A stretch of 64,000 nt of DNA from Podospora bellae-mahoneyi (lineage: Eukaryota > Ascomycota > Sordariomycetes > Sordariales > Podosporaceae): contig NC_085882.1 in assembly GCF_035222275.1 (NCBI RefSeq), forward strand, positions 255,501 to 319,500, given 5' to 3'. Position numbers and translations under genes: made by a program. Every line of letters starts with the position of its first letter. Position 1 is the first letter of the stretch. The notes beneath the pieces were generated by a model. That model was not told where the DNA came from. It made no database searches and worked only from the letters and a program-made list of their open reading frames with translations. Shown here in pieces: positions 11,479-22,053 of this stretch.

Positions 11479-13008
11479 CTAAGCCCTACGCCGCACTCTC
11501 ACCATGAAGTCTTTGTTGCACGCCACGCCCCCTCGATCGACATATTTGCCAGCCGAGACAACCTCAAAGTCAAACCTTCTCACAATTTCGGGCAAAACCT
11601 TGTACATCTCCATCATGGCAATTTCCTTCCCCAGACAAACTCTTGGTCCCATGCTGAACACGAAATTCGCCGCCTCCATCTCGGCTCGACGTTTCTCGTT
11701 GCCATTAAGCCACCTCTCAGGCTCGAAAGCCTCGGCGTCGGGGCCATACAATTCGGGATCACGACCCACGACGTATGGATGGCTGCACACCTCTGCTCCT
11801 TGAGGAACATGCACCCCGTCAATGACGGTGCCGCCCTTTTCGAGAATAATGCGCCCGAACAGATTCGGAGCAGGAGGGTTGACTCTCAGTCCCTCCTTGA
11901 TGCAAGCAACAAAATACGGCAGATGCCGTTTGGTCTCCTCATACAGCACCGGCGTAGACAGCAAACCCTTCTCATCTGCCACCTCGATCTCCTTTCTTGC
12001 CTTTTTCATACACTCGCTGTGCTCCAACATTAATCGCAGCACCGCCCCGAGCCCGCTACCCGTTGTGTCCGCCCCGGCCTGGATCAGAAGCGTGGCGTGG
12101 GCCTCCTTTTGCGCCCTGGTCAACGGCTCGCCGTTCCCATCTCGTGCGTCAAGGGTATAGTCGAGGTAATCCCTCATTTTCCCCTCCCCCCCGATCCCTT
12201 GTTCTCGTTCTTGTTCCCGCTGGGCAACGCCAAGTTTGGCTTGTGAGGCCAGATACCCGCTTCCCGTCTTGTCATCCACCTTGGGCATGATCAAGCCCCT
12301 TATCCACGGCGATGAAAGAATCAGCTCCCGGAAGCTGTTGCACCTCGCGGCGAAGGCAAACATGGGGAGGGACTCGCGAAAGGCGGATAAAAGCCGGCGC
12401 TCGTCACGGTCGTGGGCGATGAAGCCCCATGGTTTGCCAAACACGAGGAGGGTCATGACATCGGCGGCGAACTGGGCGAGCTTCTCCCCCATCTGGAAGG
12501 GCTCATGGTCGGGTGGGAGGAGGGAGAGTTGGTTGACGAAGAAGGTGACGAGGTTGTCGATGCGGGGTTCCTGGGAGGTTTTGAGGTAGGAGACGCTCCA
12601 GTGAGCGCCGCCGAGGGATTTGCGGAGGGATTTGTGGTCTTCGGCGGGTATGGTGGAGAAGAGGGAGGTTGGGCCGAGGGCGCCGGTGCCGTAGAGGGAG
12701 CCCTTGTGGTTATGGGTTGGGGACCAGTAGATGGGTTTGAGGGAGGAGGCGTGGGGGAAGAAGAGGAGGGTGGGGGTGATGAAGACGGCGCGGGTGGAAG
12801 GGGGGTATTTCTTGGTGAGGTTGTGGAGGAATTCGGGCTCACGGCCGAGGAGGGAGAGGACGGCAAGGGGGAGGGAGGTTAGGCGGGTGTAGAATGGTGC
12901 TGGGAAGGAGGAGAGGGGGTGGAAGAAGAAGTTTGTGAGGATGCGGCGGATGACCAGGCAGAGGAGGAGGGTTGGAGGGAGGAGGAGAAGTTGCGTGGGT
13001 GAAAGCAT
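11479..13008 (-). CDS. Cytochrome P450 monooxygenase, intronless
   Basis: A single uninterrupted 509-residue frame, normal length for a fungal microsomal P450. The N-terminal hydrophobic anchor is MLSPTQLLLLPPTLLLCLVI. Signature motifs appear in order: the I-helix oxygen-activation motif AGADTT, the K-helix ExxR as EGLR, the PERW of the meander, and the haem-binding loop FSMGPRVCLG with the thiolate ligand Cys458. It would act in the ER membrane with a P450 reductase, inserting oxygen into an unknown small molecule. There is no polyketide, peptide or terpene synthase in the window, so a biosynthetic cluster is not supported. Absence of introns is slightly unusual for a fungal P450 but not diagnostic. 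Several long antisense frames over its 5' half are shadows. Confidence 0.93.
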   Translation of the reverse strand: MLSPTQLLLLPPTLLLCLVIRRILTNFFFHPLSSFPAPFYTRLTSLPLAVLSLLGREPEFLHNLTKKYPPSTRAVFITPTLLFFPHASSLKPIYWSPTHNHKGSLYGTGALGPTSLFSTIPAEDHKSLRKSLGGAHWSVSYLKTSQEPRIDNLVTFFVNQLSLLPPDHEPFQMGEKLAQFAADVMTLLVFGKPWGFIAHDRDERRLLSAFRESLPMFAFAARCNSFRELILSSPWIRGLIMPKVDDKTGSGYLASQAKLGVAQREQEREQGIGGEGKMRDYLDYTLDARDGNGEPLTRAQKEAHATLLIQAGADTTGSGLGAVLRLMLEHSECMKKARKEIEVADEKGLLSTPVLYEETKRHLPYFVACIKEGLRVNPPAPNLFGRIILEKGGTVIDGVHVPQGAEVCSHPYVVGRDPELYGPDAEAFEPERWLNGNEKRRAEMEAANFVFSMGPRVCLGKEIAMMEMYKVLPEIVRRFDFEVVSAGKYVDRGGVACNKDFMVRVRRRA

Positions 13009-13725
13009 GGTGTTGATGCTCTACAGCCTCTGTGATTATGCCCGTAATACAAGCAGTGTATCGGATAAGCACCGTCTCGATCGAGGGAAATAGAGAGGGT
13101 TGAGGTCTTCTCACAGACTATGAATACCAATCTTCCACTGGGAGCAGAAGGACCTTCGCAGCCTGGTCGCCCACACCCATTTATTTACGACAACGTACAT
13201 TCCACATATTCATTCGAGTCTCAATTCTACTCGCACATCCCAGTTCAGATAGCTACCGGGGCTGGATCATTACAGAATGGAGGAGCGGCTTGGGGCCCTA
13301 TTGGACGTCCCCTAGGAGGGACGCATATCTCCCGCACAACGGCCCGCCCATCACTGGTCAAGGACTTGGGAGTATTATCGAGTCAACCAGCGACATGTGG
13401 ATGCTACCTGTACGACTTTGCGATGTTTCTCCTCGGGCTGGGACCTGATATGCATGTGAGCCCTTGTGCTACTTCCACGACACCAATATTTTAAATGGCT
13501 TGCTGCATCCGGTCACGAGAGGAACCATGTTTGCCAGCCTCACCATCAACTAGATAGAATTGGACTCGTCGAAAAGGGGCAAAAAGGGGGCATTACATGT
13601 GGGGGTTAGGGTCTTTTGGCCTTGGAGAAGGCAGGGTGCACTTGGGTGGAATGGGTAAAGATCAGGAGTCAATTTAAAACCTTAAGAAAGGGCAATCCAA
13701 AGAGGTTCTGCTGGTCAATGTAATA
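13009..13725. other. Intergenic, P450 promoter side
   Basis: No supported gene. The promoter of the P450 should lie in the first few hundred bases. Confidence 0.5.
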
Positions 13726-14019
13726 TCAGTTTGTCTTGCGGATAGTTGCTGTTGGCCGTTCCATCCACATGTAAGCTTCAGCCAGAAAATAAGGTTTGCT
13801 AACAGTGGGGTCTACCCCACCTCGGTGCAACGGCTCCCGAAGCTCCAACAACTGTGAAACACTCTCCTCCAAACGCCCCGCCATCAGCAACCTCAAGCGC
13901 GTCACCGCGTCTTGGTGGTACCCGCTTTCCAGCAATATTTCGCCATGAGATGTCCAAAAGCATACGGCTTCCTCTGCGACATCGGATAACTTTCCTTCTC
14001 CCCTCCCCGGTTCTGCCAT
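13726..14019 (-). CDS. Small predicted helical protein (97 aa), doubtful
   Basis: From the ATG at 14019 the frame encodes 97 residues with a helix-rich, TPR-like feel (alternating Leu/Ala/Glu around SHGEILLESGYHQDAV and SQLLELREPL). A further ATG lies 8 codons upstream. No intron signals, signal peptide or named domain are present. It could be a small gene, the remnant of a longer repeat protein, or chance coding. No homologue comes to mind. Confidence 0.3.
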   Translation of the reverse strand: MAEPGRGEGKLSDVAEEAVCFWTSHGEILLESGYHQDAVTRLRLLMAGRLEESVSQLLELREPLHRGGVDPTVSKPYFLAEAYMWMERPTATIRKTN

Positions 14020-14043
14020 GAAATCGCGACCTCCTAGAGGCAC

Positions 14044-14705
14044 GGAAAGGTCCCCAGTTGCAACCTACCTAGTACCTGGGATCCATATCCCGTCCTTTTG
14101 GCCCATTCCGTCGGGAATCTGGCATCTCTCTCTCCTTCTGTCAGTCATCAAAAGTCCGGCCAACAAACCCTCTATCTTCAGACATAGCACTTGCTGTCGT
14201 CCGATGCTTCCCTACGAGCCCTTGCAGTCCTCTGCTCGAACAATGACGGCACCATGTGGCAACCAGAAGTCTGGCGAGGTTGTGGCAACCCGGAGGCAGG
14301 GTGTCCCAGCTTGAGCCATTGCGCATCTGCTGTTGCTGGTTACGTTGGCGCCTTTCGGCGTTTTGAATCGTCAACAGAGCGAAGGACCGCATGAACAGCA
14401 TTCCCGGGACGAAAGGGGGCGATGCTCGAATCTCGCCCCTATCCGAGTTTCCAAGTGGAAGATCATCCCGCATTTTGTTTACCTGTTGGCTTCCCGTGGA
14501 CTTCCGTATTCCTTTTCAGTTTCCCGGTTTTGCCCCTCTTGGTGCTGAGGCTCACCATAAGCATCACAGTCCTAGCTGCTGCTATCCCCCAAAGGTACAC
14601 CAGCTTCCATTCTCATGCTTTACCATTACCCACGGCCGCCATCTGTGGCATCCTGACGGCGATTTCTCCTTTTTACAGTTTACCTTACAAAGATACCTGG
14701 GCACA
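14044..14705. other. Upstream region of the large acidic protein
   Basis: A long frame from 14391 runs into the coding frame, but its translation before 14706 is proline/serine-poor noise with no domain, so I treat it as 5' leader. No other feature is seen. Confidence 0.45.
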
Positions 14706-17700
14706 ATGGAACTCACCATGGATATTGCCCAACTGGTGGCTCAGATGCAGGATACACTGTCCACCATCCACACCACTCTCGCCTCTCTCAACACCGCCGA
14801 ACACGATGCGAAGCTTGACGAGCTGGAAGCCAGGCGTGATAATACCATCAAACATTTGCTAGCCGCCTTTTCTGCCGAGTCTGAGGTCCTGCACCAAAAG
14901 AGACTGGCTCAGCGTGAAGAGATCGCCGAGCGCCGCAGGATCGAAGACGAGGAGCGGGAAAGACGGAGGCGCCAAGAAGATGAAGAGCTGGCAGAAAAAG
15001 ACAAGCAAGAAGATGAAGCACGGGATGGCAGGCTTCTGCACGAGACAAATGAAGTGGAAGAGGAAACGGACCACCTTATGATTGAGATTGAGGAGGAAGC
15101 CCAGAGGGCCATTGATGAGGGGCAGAAGAAGTTGATGGGCCTGGAAGAACGGAGAAAGGTCCGCAACCCCTCCCCAAGAGTATTATGTGTGTCCCATGTG
15201 CTAACTGTCTCTCCAACAGGAGCTCAACCACCTCATCGAGGAGCAGCTGAGGGCACCAATCATCCCTTCTCCACCCAAGAGATCGAGGCGAGGCAGCAAC
15301 CTGCCGCCAGCTGTGGCTACACCAAGTAAGCCACCGGAACCTGTGGCCCTCGAATCTCTCAATAATGACGGTGCAAAGGCTCTTGAGCCCGAGGACATTT
15401 CTACGAGCAGACACGATGAGATCACCGAGACAGCCCACAAGTCGCCGACCATTCCGCAGGCGGACATGGTCAAAGAGTCGACTCTGAACACAGATGTCAA
15501 CAGCCAGATGCAAGCTAGCCCCACCAATGATAGCAGACCGACATCTCGTCAGGACCGGCCTCTATTTGTCCAGCCGGTGATTTCGCGATCTGGGACCATC
15601 ATCCACGCTGACCAGCTTGAGGAGACGGCACGTGCTCCTGTCGAGCCCATTGGTATTCCCAATCGAAACACCGATTCACCTGATCCTTTGGACAGCTCGA
15701 AGCCCGATGTAACCTGGTGGGAAAACAAGAGAAGAGAAGAGGCAGAGCGTGCCCTGCACCATCCAGCGACTCCAAGCCCCTCATCTTCACATAACGAAGC
15801 CGAGGACACCGGAGCCCCATCACAGTTGCCAGCTGAACATGGAGTCAAAGATGCCGATCAGCCCAGCTCTTCCCAGGCAACACCTGGCGCGAGTCGCCAA
15901 GCCGTGGAGAGCGGCGATGTGACCCAGCCCGCCGAAGAGACACCCGCGATGCCGCAATTGGATATGGATCAGGCTTTGTCCAACGAGACAACACGTGGAA
16001 GGAGCCAAACAAGTGTCGATGTTATCGCCGCGGTAACGAAAGCGGCCAGTGTCGTCTCTGACAGCGCATCCGAGTACGATTTGTCTACGGCCGACCATCC
16101 GACCGAAACAACCGTTGAAGGTGAAAAACCTCAGGCTTTACAGAATCTCAATGTGCCCGAACACGAACACGGTCCCGAGGAGGCGCCGTTGCCATTGAGC
16201 GCTACCGGTGACTCCTTCGACGCGGCAGGGGATATGTCCTTCGAGTCGGCGCATGAGCAGCCTGTCAGACTAGCATCTGCTATCTCCGATCATACGCGGT
16301 CTCATGCCGGCGAGCACATCTCTTTTGCTGCCGATGAAGAACAGAACACTCACAATGCTTCTTCTGAGCTCACCGAGGCCAGTGTTACTCCCGAACATCA
16401 CGGCTCCGAACTCTCCGTCAACGGGGACGCCGCTTCCTCCGTCTCATCGTACCACAATCAGCCGAGTATTGAGTACCGCACGACATCAGACGAGCCGCCC
16501 GCAGTTGGAGTTCCAGAAGGTATGGACGACTCTTGTTCCTTGACTGATACCTCCGAGTATTGCCAACACGAGGAGGTTTCTAACAGACACCACCCACACC
16601 GCCCTCCGCTCGTCCATTCAGAGTCGTACACGGGAGATGAGGGGGATGATGTCGAGGTTGACATTCCGCTGCAACGAGTGCCTTCCCACCAACCGCCTAG
16701 AGAAGAGTTCGGGCATGAGGAGGTTGAAAACGATCAATATGCCGTCTCCGACCATGAAACAGACGTATGTCATGCTCTAGCGCCGGTCTCACAGGAACAA
16801 GAGCTGGATGAACACCCACACACCCCATCTCTCCAGGTAATCCGCGAGGATGAGGTCCTAGATTCTACCGTCGAGGAAACGGTGGCTCCAGAACCACAGC
16901 AGCATGGAGCTGTAGGCCTTGGGACCGAAGACAGCGCTCACGCAGAAAAGTCCATTGTGGAACATGACTCCCACCACGGCAGCGAGCTCGATCATGAGGA
17001 AGACGTGCCAGCGCTCTCATCTTCCTCTGACCATGGTGACCATACCCATTCCTCCTATGACGACGGCTCACACCTTGAAGACAACTACGCCCAACCCGAA
17101 CCCATCACGCCCAACCCCCTCATCCTGCAGCCCTTTCGGACCGGCGACGGCGGCGATCGAGGATCGCCTGTTCGTGACCGAGACGTACCGAAGCTCCCGG
17201 ATGACGTCGGTCGACACGGAGAGGGAGATGCTGAGCCCGGTGTCAATGGTGCTGGAGGACAACCTGATGATCAGGCCCATCTCGGAGTACTTCGAGACGA
17301 TGGCTATGTGGGAGGGGGAGCAACGGAAGGAGCAGAGGAGAAGGCCGAGGAGTCATTAGTTCCTGGGGCAGAGCATGTCAGTGACGCTGCTCTACCGCCG
17401 GCCGGGCTGCAGAACGAAGAGGCTGCGGACGACCAGCTGCGTCGTGCTAGTCAAGTGTCGAATGAGTCGGTTGAGATGGACGCTGCGTATACGACTACAG
17501 TGAATGGGGAGGGCGAGCTGTTTGATGATGATGATGATGATGACGATGACGATGACGATGATGATGATGAGGGTGATGCGGAAAGCGATGTCAGTGACAT
17601 TGAGGATGCTTATCTCAATGAGGAGGGTGTCGTCGATGCTGTCGTTGCGGCAATGGGACCTGAGCCTGAAGATCAAGAGCACACTGAAAAGGATGCTGCC

Positions 17701-18999
17701 ACAGTGAAGACCTCAGTGGATGAGGTTGCTGAGGTGCCTACCGAGGTATCTGCTGAGGCACCTGCCGAGCTTCAAGCTATTGTTGCAGCTGATGCTTCAG
17801 TTCATACTTCGACTGATATTCCCCTTGATACCGTCCTCGACCGTCCAGTTGGGCCAACTGTCGAAATGCCAGAACCAATGGCAGCACAGGTTGAGGCTGG
17901 GGCTCACATCCAGGTGTCAGACGAGACGCCATTCGCGACACCAATGGAAGTGCCAGGTCAAGCTGAGCCTAAGGCCCAGGTGCTAAATACCATGGGGGAT
18001 TCGGACGGCACACCCGCTGTCTCGGCTACCGTCCCACCAGTTGAGACTCCAGAGCCAGATCATCCCCGGACAAGCCCCAACTGGGTCAACGAAGCTGACA
18101 ACTACTTTGCTGAACTGGATCAAAGACAGGAGACACCCAGGCTTCAGTTCTTTGAGCAACAGCGAACCGATGTAAAAACTTCCTTATCATCAGATTCACA
18201 GACAGCCAGCCAAGGACTCTCAGCCAGCATTCACAATCCTGATCGCCCTCAAACACCCGACCAAGACACAGAGTTTGCTTACCAGGAACACCGATCAACA
18301 CATCTCCATAACCAAGAGCAACAACAATCTTCGCCGCAGTCCGTCCGCAGCCAAAGCACCATCGATTCTGCGCCTCCATCGCCCGAACAACACACCGTGA
18401 CAGACACCCACGTCCCAGTCATCCGTGGCCTTGTCTCCACCCAGTCACCCAGCTACCAAACCGGCCGGCCACGGAACAACTCCCATCTCAACGAGTACGA
18501 CCATCACCGCGATGAATCCGAGGACACCCCATTAGCTAAATGGCGGCACCGAGAATCCACCCTTTCCATGCCCGACCAACCACCTGTTGCCCCCCTTGAT
18601 ACCGCTCACTCAAGCAAGCACTCCCACGCCAGCAGCGAATCCGGCGACCAAAAAGGCGGCAGCCTCTTCCAGCGCATGCGCAACGTATTTGAGCAACAAT
18701 CCCACGCCTCCGACATCAACACCTCCCGCTCGTCCCAATCTCGCCCCATCAGCACCGAGCGTCACGGCGGAGGGGGAGGCGGCGGGGGCGGTTCTGGACT
18801 CTGGGGTTCCGGCGGGCCTCTCTCCGGTCGTTTCGGCAAGTCCTGGTCTTCGTCATCGAACGAGCACCATCACCACAGGGACTACCACCACTCTCCCTAC
18901 ACCGAGGCGGGGCACTCCCCTGTTCGTGGCACCGAGGGCGATCATGATGCGTTGGACGAACGGAGTGGCTTGTTGGGTGGAAGGGAAGATCTAAATTGA
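14706..18999 (+). CDS. Large acidic low-complexity protein with N-terminal coiled coil (1,410 aa)
   Basis: Exons 14706-15158 and 15220-18999 are joined over a 61-nt intron (GTCCGC...GCTAACTG...CAACAG). Residues 1-180 are strongly coiled-coil, with long runs of Glu, Arg and Lys (RRIEDEERERRRRQEDEE). The remaining 1,200 residues are disordered: rich in Ser, Glu, His, Pro and Thr, with an Asp tract of about 16 residues near 17524-17570, a Gly tract (GGGGGGGGGSGLW) near 18770 and many His-containing SxH repeats towards the end. No catalytic domain is visible. The frame ends at TGA 18997-18999 but reopens immediately for 256 more codons (next entry), so the C-terminus is uncertain. A scaffold or nuclear regulatory role is only a guess from composition. 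Confidence 0.75.
17524..17570 (+). repeat. GAT/GAC trinucleotide repeat encoding a poly-Asp tract
   Basis: About 16 consecutive GAT or GAC codons within the acidic protein. Mixed GAT/GAC usage suggests an older repeat with synonymous interruptions rather than a freshly expanded microsatellite. Confidence 0.9.
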
Positions 19000-19770
19000 C
19001 CACACTCGGCCGGAGTCCTTAGTCCGGGGATTGAACAGCTGCGGAAACCTTTTGAGGTTGAGGATCAGGATGAGAAAGCAGAAGAGAAAGACGCAGTCAC
19101 CTTCCCACTGCGAGCACCGATTGTGCTGAGGGATAATTTTGACAGGCTAAACGTCATCTCTGTCCAGGCGCAGGTCCCCGTAGATGATGTGCTTGACTCT
19201 TCTTCTTCTTCTTCTTCTTCTTCTTCGTCGGTGGATCATCGGTTTTCGTGGGCGTCATCGATCCCGTCGAGTTGTGTACCGCTTAGTGTTGTCACTACCG
19301 CTACCACGGCGGCTGAGACGGAAGAGGATGGAGATGAGGATATTGTGGAGGTTGTTGCTGGTAAGAAGGGATTGGGGAGGAGGAGTTTGGTGCTTTCCCC
19401 TTCGTCTTCGGTGCGAAGGCAGAGGGGGAATGGCGAGGTGGAGAAGGGCTCCGAGTTGAGGTTGCCGTGGTTGTGGGTGCAGGGTTGGAGAGCTAGGTTG
19501 CAGAAGGCGGGGGACGACATTGAGAGGGTGAGGTGGGAGGGGAGGTTGGAAAATCAAGTTGTTAGGGGGCGTGAGGAGGGGAGGCAACGGAGGGAATGTC
19601 GAGAGAAGAGGGGGGAGAAGAGGCATGAGGTGGTTGTGAAGGGGTTGCCGGCGGGGATGTCGAAGGCGAGGAGGGGGGTCGTGGTTAATGTTGGGGAGTA
19701 TGTGAGTGTTGTTGAGGTTGGGGGAGCACTGCCAAAGAAAGGGAGGAGGAAGAGTGTTCATTGGGTTTGA
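19000..19770 (+). CDS. In-frame 3' extension of the acidic protein, beyond its TGA
   Basis: Directly after the TGA at 18997-18999 the same frame stays open for 256 codons to a stop at 19768-19770, including the stretch from 19000 to 19122 with no ATG. Composition resembles the upstream protein: acidic, a Ser run encoded by TTC/TCT repeats at 19198-19230, then a basic Arg/Glu-rich end finishing KGRRKSVHWV. Three readings are possible. A 51-nt intron 18972-19022 (donor GTTGGG, acceptor CCTTAG) would remove the stop and keep frame, giving about 1,650 aa. Stop-codon readthrough (TGA followed by CCA) or a recent nonsense mutation are alternatives. I favour the intron, weakly, because the donor is poor. 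Confidence 0.5.
   Translation, partial: PHSAGVLSPGIEQLRKPFEVEDQDEKAEEKDAVTFPLRAPIVLRDNFDRLNVISVQAQVPVDDVLDSSSSSSSSSSSVDHRFSWASSIPSSCVPLSVVTTATTAAETEEDGDEDIVEVVAGKKGLGRRSLVLSPSSSVRRQRGNGEVEKGSELRLPWLWVQGWRARLQKAGDDIERVRWEGRLENQVVRGREEGRQRRECREKRGEKRHEVVVKGLPAGMSKARRGVVVNVGEYVSVVEVGGALPKKGRRKSVHWV
19198..19230 (+). repeat. TTC/TCT trinucleotide repeat encoding a poly-Ser run
   Basis: Eleven TCT/TCG serine codons in a row inside the 3' extension frame. Confidence 0.85.
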
Positions 19771-19888
19771 CCCTAGGGGTACAACCTACATCAGGTAGGT
19801 AACCTGTTCAGGAGCTTTGAGCTTCGTGGTACACAAAGAGAATATTTTGTATATTTTGGAGACTACTATCTTTAATCTTGTATTTGTT

Positions 19889-21168
19889 TCAGGCGCCATC
19901 TTCCAAGTCCCGTGACATGTCTGTGATGTCGATGGTCACCTCGTATTTTGTGATAACAGGGCTCCCTATTTTGAGGATGCTGTTTTGTTTATGTTTCCTT
20001 ATCCTCACAAGGGATAAGCCGACTGATAGCGCACAATCCTCGTTGATCAACTTCGAATCACACGTTCCCCCTTCCCACAAATGCTTTCTTGCCATTTCTC
20101 CTGCAAAAGCGACAAAGTCAGTTGTGTCTTCAGGGTTGGCCCTGTTCAGGATCTGATACATATCGAATGAATTGCTTGAACCAGTTGTGATCCATGGACG
20201 GGGGCGCCATGGAAGAGCCCAGGGAACCAACGGGGAGCCATTGATTGGTTGCTGAATAGAACCTACAAAGGAGCGAGATCGCTGGTGGATGATCACCGCG
20301 GTGTCGGCGAAGCTGGATGAACAGCAGCCCAGTGAACCGAGGCTTACCTTCTGTCATGAAACTGGCTGTGCTTGGGTCCCAGTACGCCGGCAGCCCATGA
20401 TTGCAATTCACGTCCCAACTGTCTAGTTTTCCTCGAGTCGGATTAATAGTTCGAAACTCGTGATACCATCGATCTTCTTCGTGGGTGGAATCTTGCGTGA
20501 TTCGCGTTGTGAACTGAAATGAATGTTTGAAGCGGTCTGCAATTGTATCGTGACGAATGCTATTCACCGCCCAGCTCGTCCGCCGTCCAAGAGGGATAGT
20601 TGATAGACACTGGGGGTCCTCCAAAACCCCGATATCAATAAGGGTGACACTCGCCAGTTGCTCGGGAATCTCGTGCTTTTTCGCTCGGAAGCTCCACTTG
20701 CAATCATAGAACTTCACATTGTGTGGGGCGATCAGTTCTTGTAAAGTCCAGCCTCTGGTAAACCAACGGCAACGCGGTAGGTGGTGAACGCGTTTCGCCT
20801 GCGGTGATGCATGACCCGGTTTGTTCAGATTCGGCTGGAAGATCGCTGAAGTATACATACCAAACGCGCGAATATCCATACACCAGCGGAACATCGAGTT
20901 GATGGCTTCAGAGAGCTCTGCACTGCTGGATTTGTCAATGCAGCAATGTGTCAACCCAGCCGTATCGCAGGTCTTCAGCTGAAGCCAGCTCGCAGGTGCG
21001 TTGAATCTTGTGCCAGCCAAGTCTTGACCTAGCGGTGTCAAGGTCTTTCATGTACTCGAATGTGGCCTCTTCGTCTTCCCAGGTGCGGGACAAGATAGCA
21101 TACTCCTTGTACATGTCGCGAGAGCCGACATTTTCCAACTCGTAGGTTTGCGTGTTGATGAGATACAT
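19889..21168 (-). pseudogene. HET-domain (heterokaryon incompatibility) protein, 1-nt frameshift
   Basis: The start at 21168 opens with the classic HET N-terminus (MYLINTQTYELEN). All three HET boxes are recognisable: YAILSRTWEDEEATF, WVDT-CCIDKSSSAELSEAIN and RWFTRGWTLQELIAP. The second box is split by one extra T (minus strand) at 20945-20946: before it the frame reads YGWVDTLLH-stop, after it CCIDKSSSAEL resumes in another frame. A normal 85-nt intron (20263-20347, GTAAGC...TTTGTAG) links to a last exon 20262-19889, so with the shift corrected the gene would be a normal-length two-exon gene. Box 1 also has H-to-R and G-to-E changes from the common YAILSHTWG. HET proteins trigger cell death after fusion of incompatible strains; this copy should not make a functional product unless the shift is a sequencing error. 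Confidence 0.85.
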
Positions 21169-22053
21169 TATTGAGATGTTCTCGCGGATCCGTACGATAC
21201 TGCAAGGCAAGAGTCGAAAACGGAGAGCGGGGTGGGGAGATACCAACAACATCCAAGCCGGTACCTTAGGCCGCCAAAACAAGCGGCCTATGTGACCTGT
21301 GACATCCAATAGCTATTAGCCATAACCATGACGCCACTCATCTTCACAGCATTTGCCTTTTGTAATTTTGCGAGAAACCCCTCACCGCGATTGTACCTGT
21401 CAAACATGACAGAATTTGACTGCAGAGTCTTCATCCCCCTGAACCCCTTAAGTGGAGTCTTTAGCTTCCCCCCCGAATAGTTGGCCCAGCAACAAACAAA
21501 ACGACAAGCGCTGTAACTCACGAGGAAGACGGTGAACTATTCATACTGTGTAAGCACCCAGGAAACAGGCTTTCGAACCATCATCTGATTTTTGTTTGAT
21601 GGGCTCGAGCGGGATCGTCCGGGCCAGAGCGGTCGGCAGGAGATGTCTCAGGACAGGATGGTGAATCGAATGAAATGTCTCACATAACCGTCAGCTCGAC
21701 GCGGAGAATGTTTTAGATGGTTTTGTGACCTGATGATAGATCGAGATATTGGATCCGCGATCGGGATCATCATTCACTACGTTGGCCCGGGGTGGCGGCT
21801 GGCATACGCTCTTGTACAATTACCTGTCATGATGCTACAAGGGTCAAATCTGAGCACCTTCGCGATATGAATTGAACGATAATTCACTTTGAGGTACTCA
21901 AACTACAGCTCTATGTTCAACGCCGCTATGAGAACAAATGATGAAACGTAGGTAGATAATAGTTACGACTGTAGTGTATCCTTGAGAAACCGAACCCAAA
22001 CCATGATGAACGCCCAGACATGTGAGAGAAAATTTAGTCAGCAAAGAAACGGC
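21169..22053. other. Intergenic upstream of the HET pseudogene
   Basis: No credible frames. It contains the promoter side of the HET gene and the 3' flank of the oxidase. Confidence 0.5.

Noticed and set aside
12412-12882. Long plus-strand Gly/Glu-rich frame and the overlapping Ser/Pro frame opposite it
   Set aside because: Both are shadows of the P450 N-terminal half, which has all family motifs and explains the composition.
21288-21521. 77-codon minus-strand frame upstream of the HET pseudogene
   Set aside because: No similarity to HET N-termini; the HET start at 21168 already fits the family.
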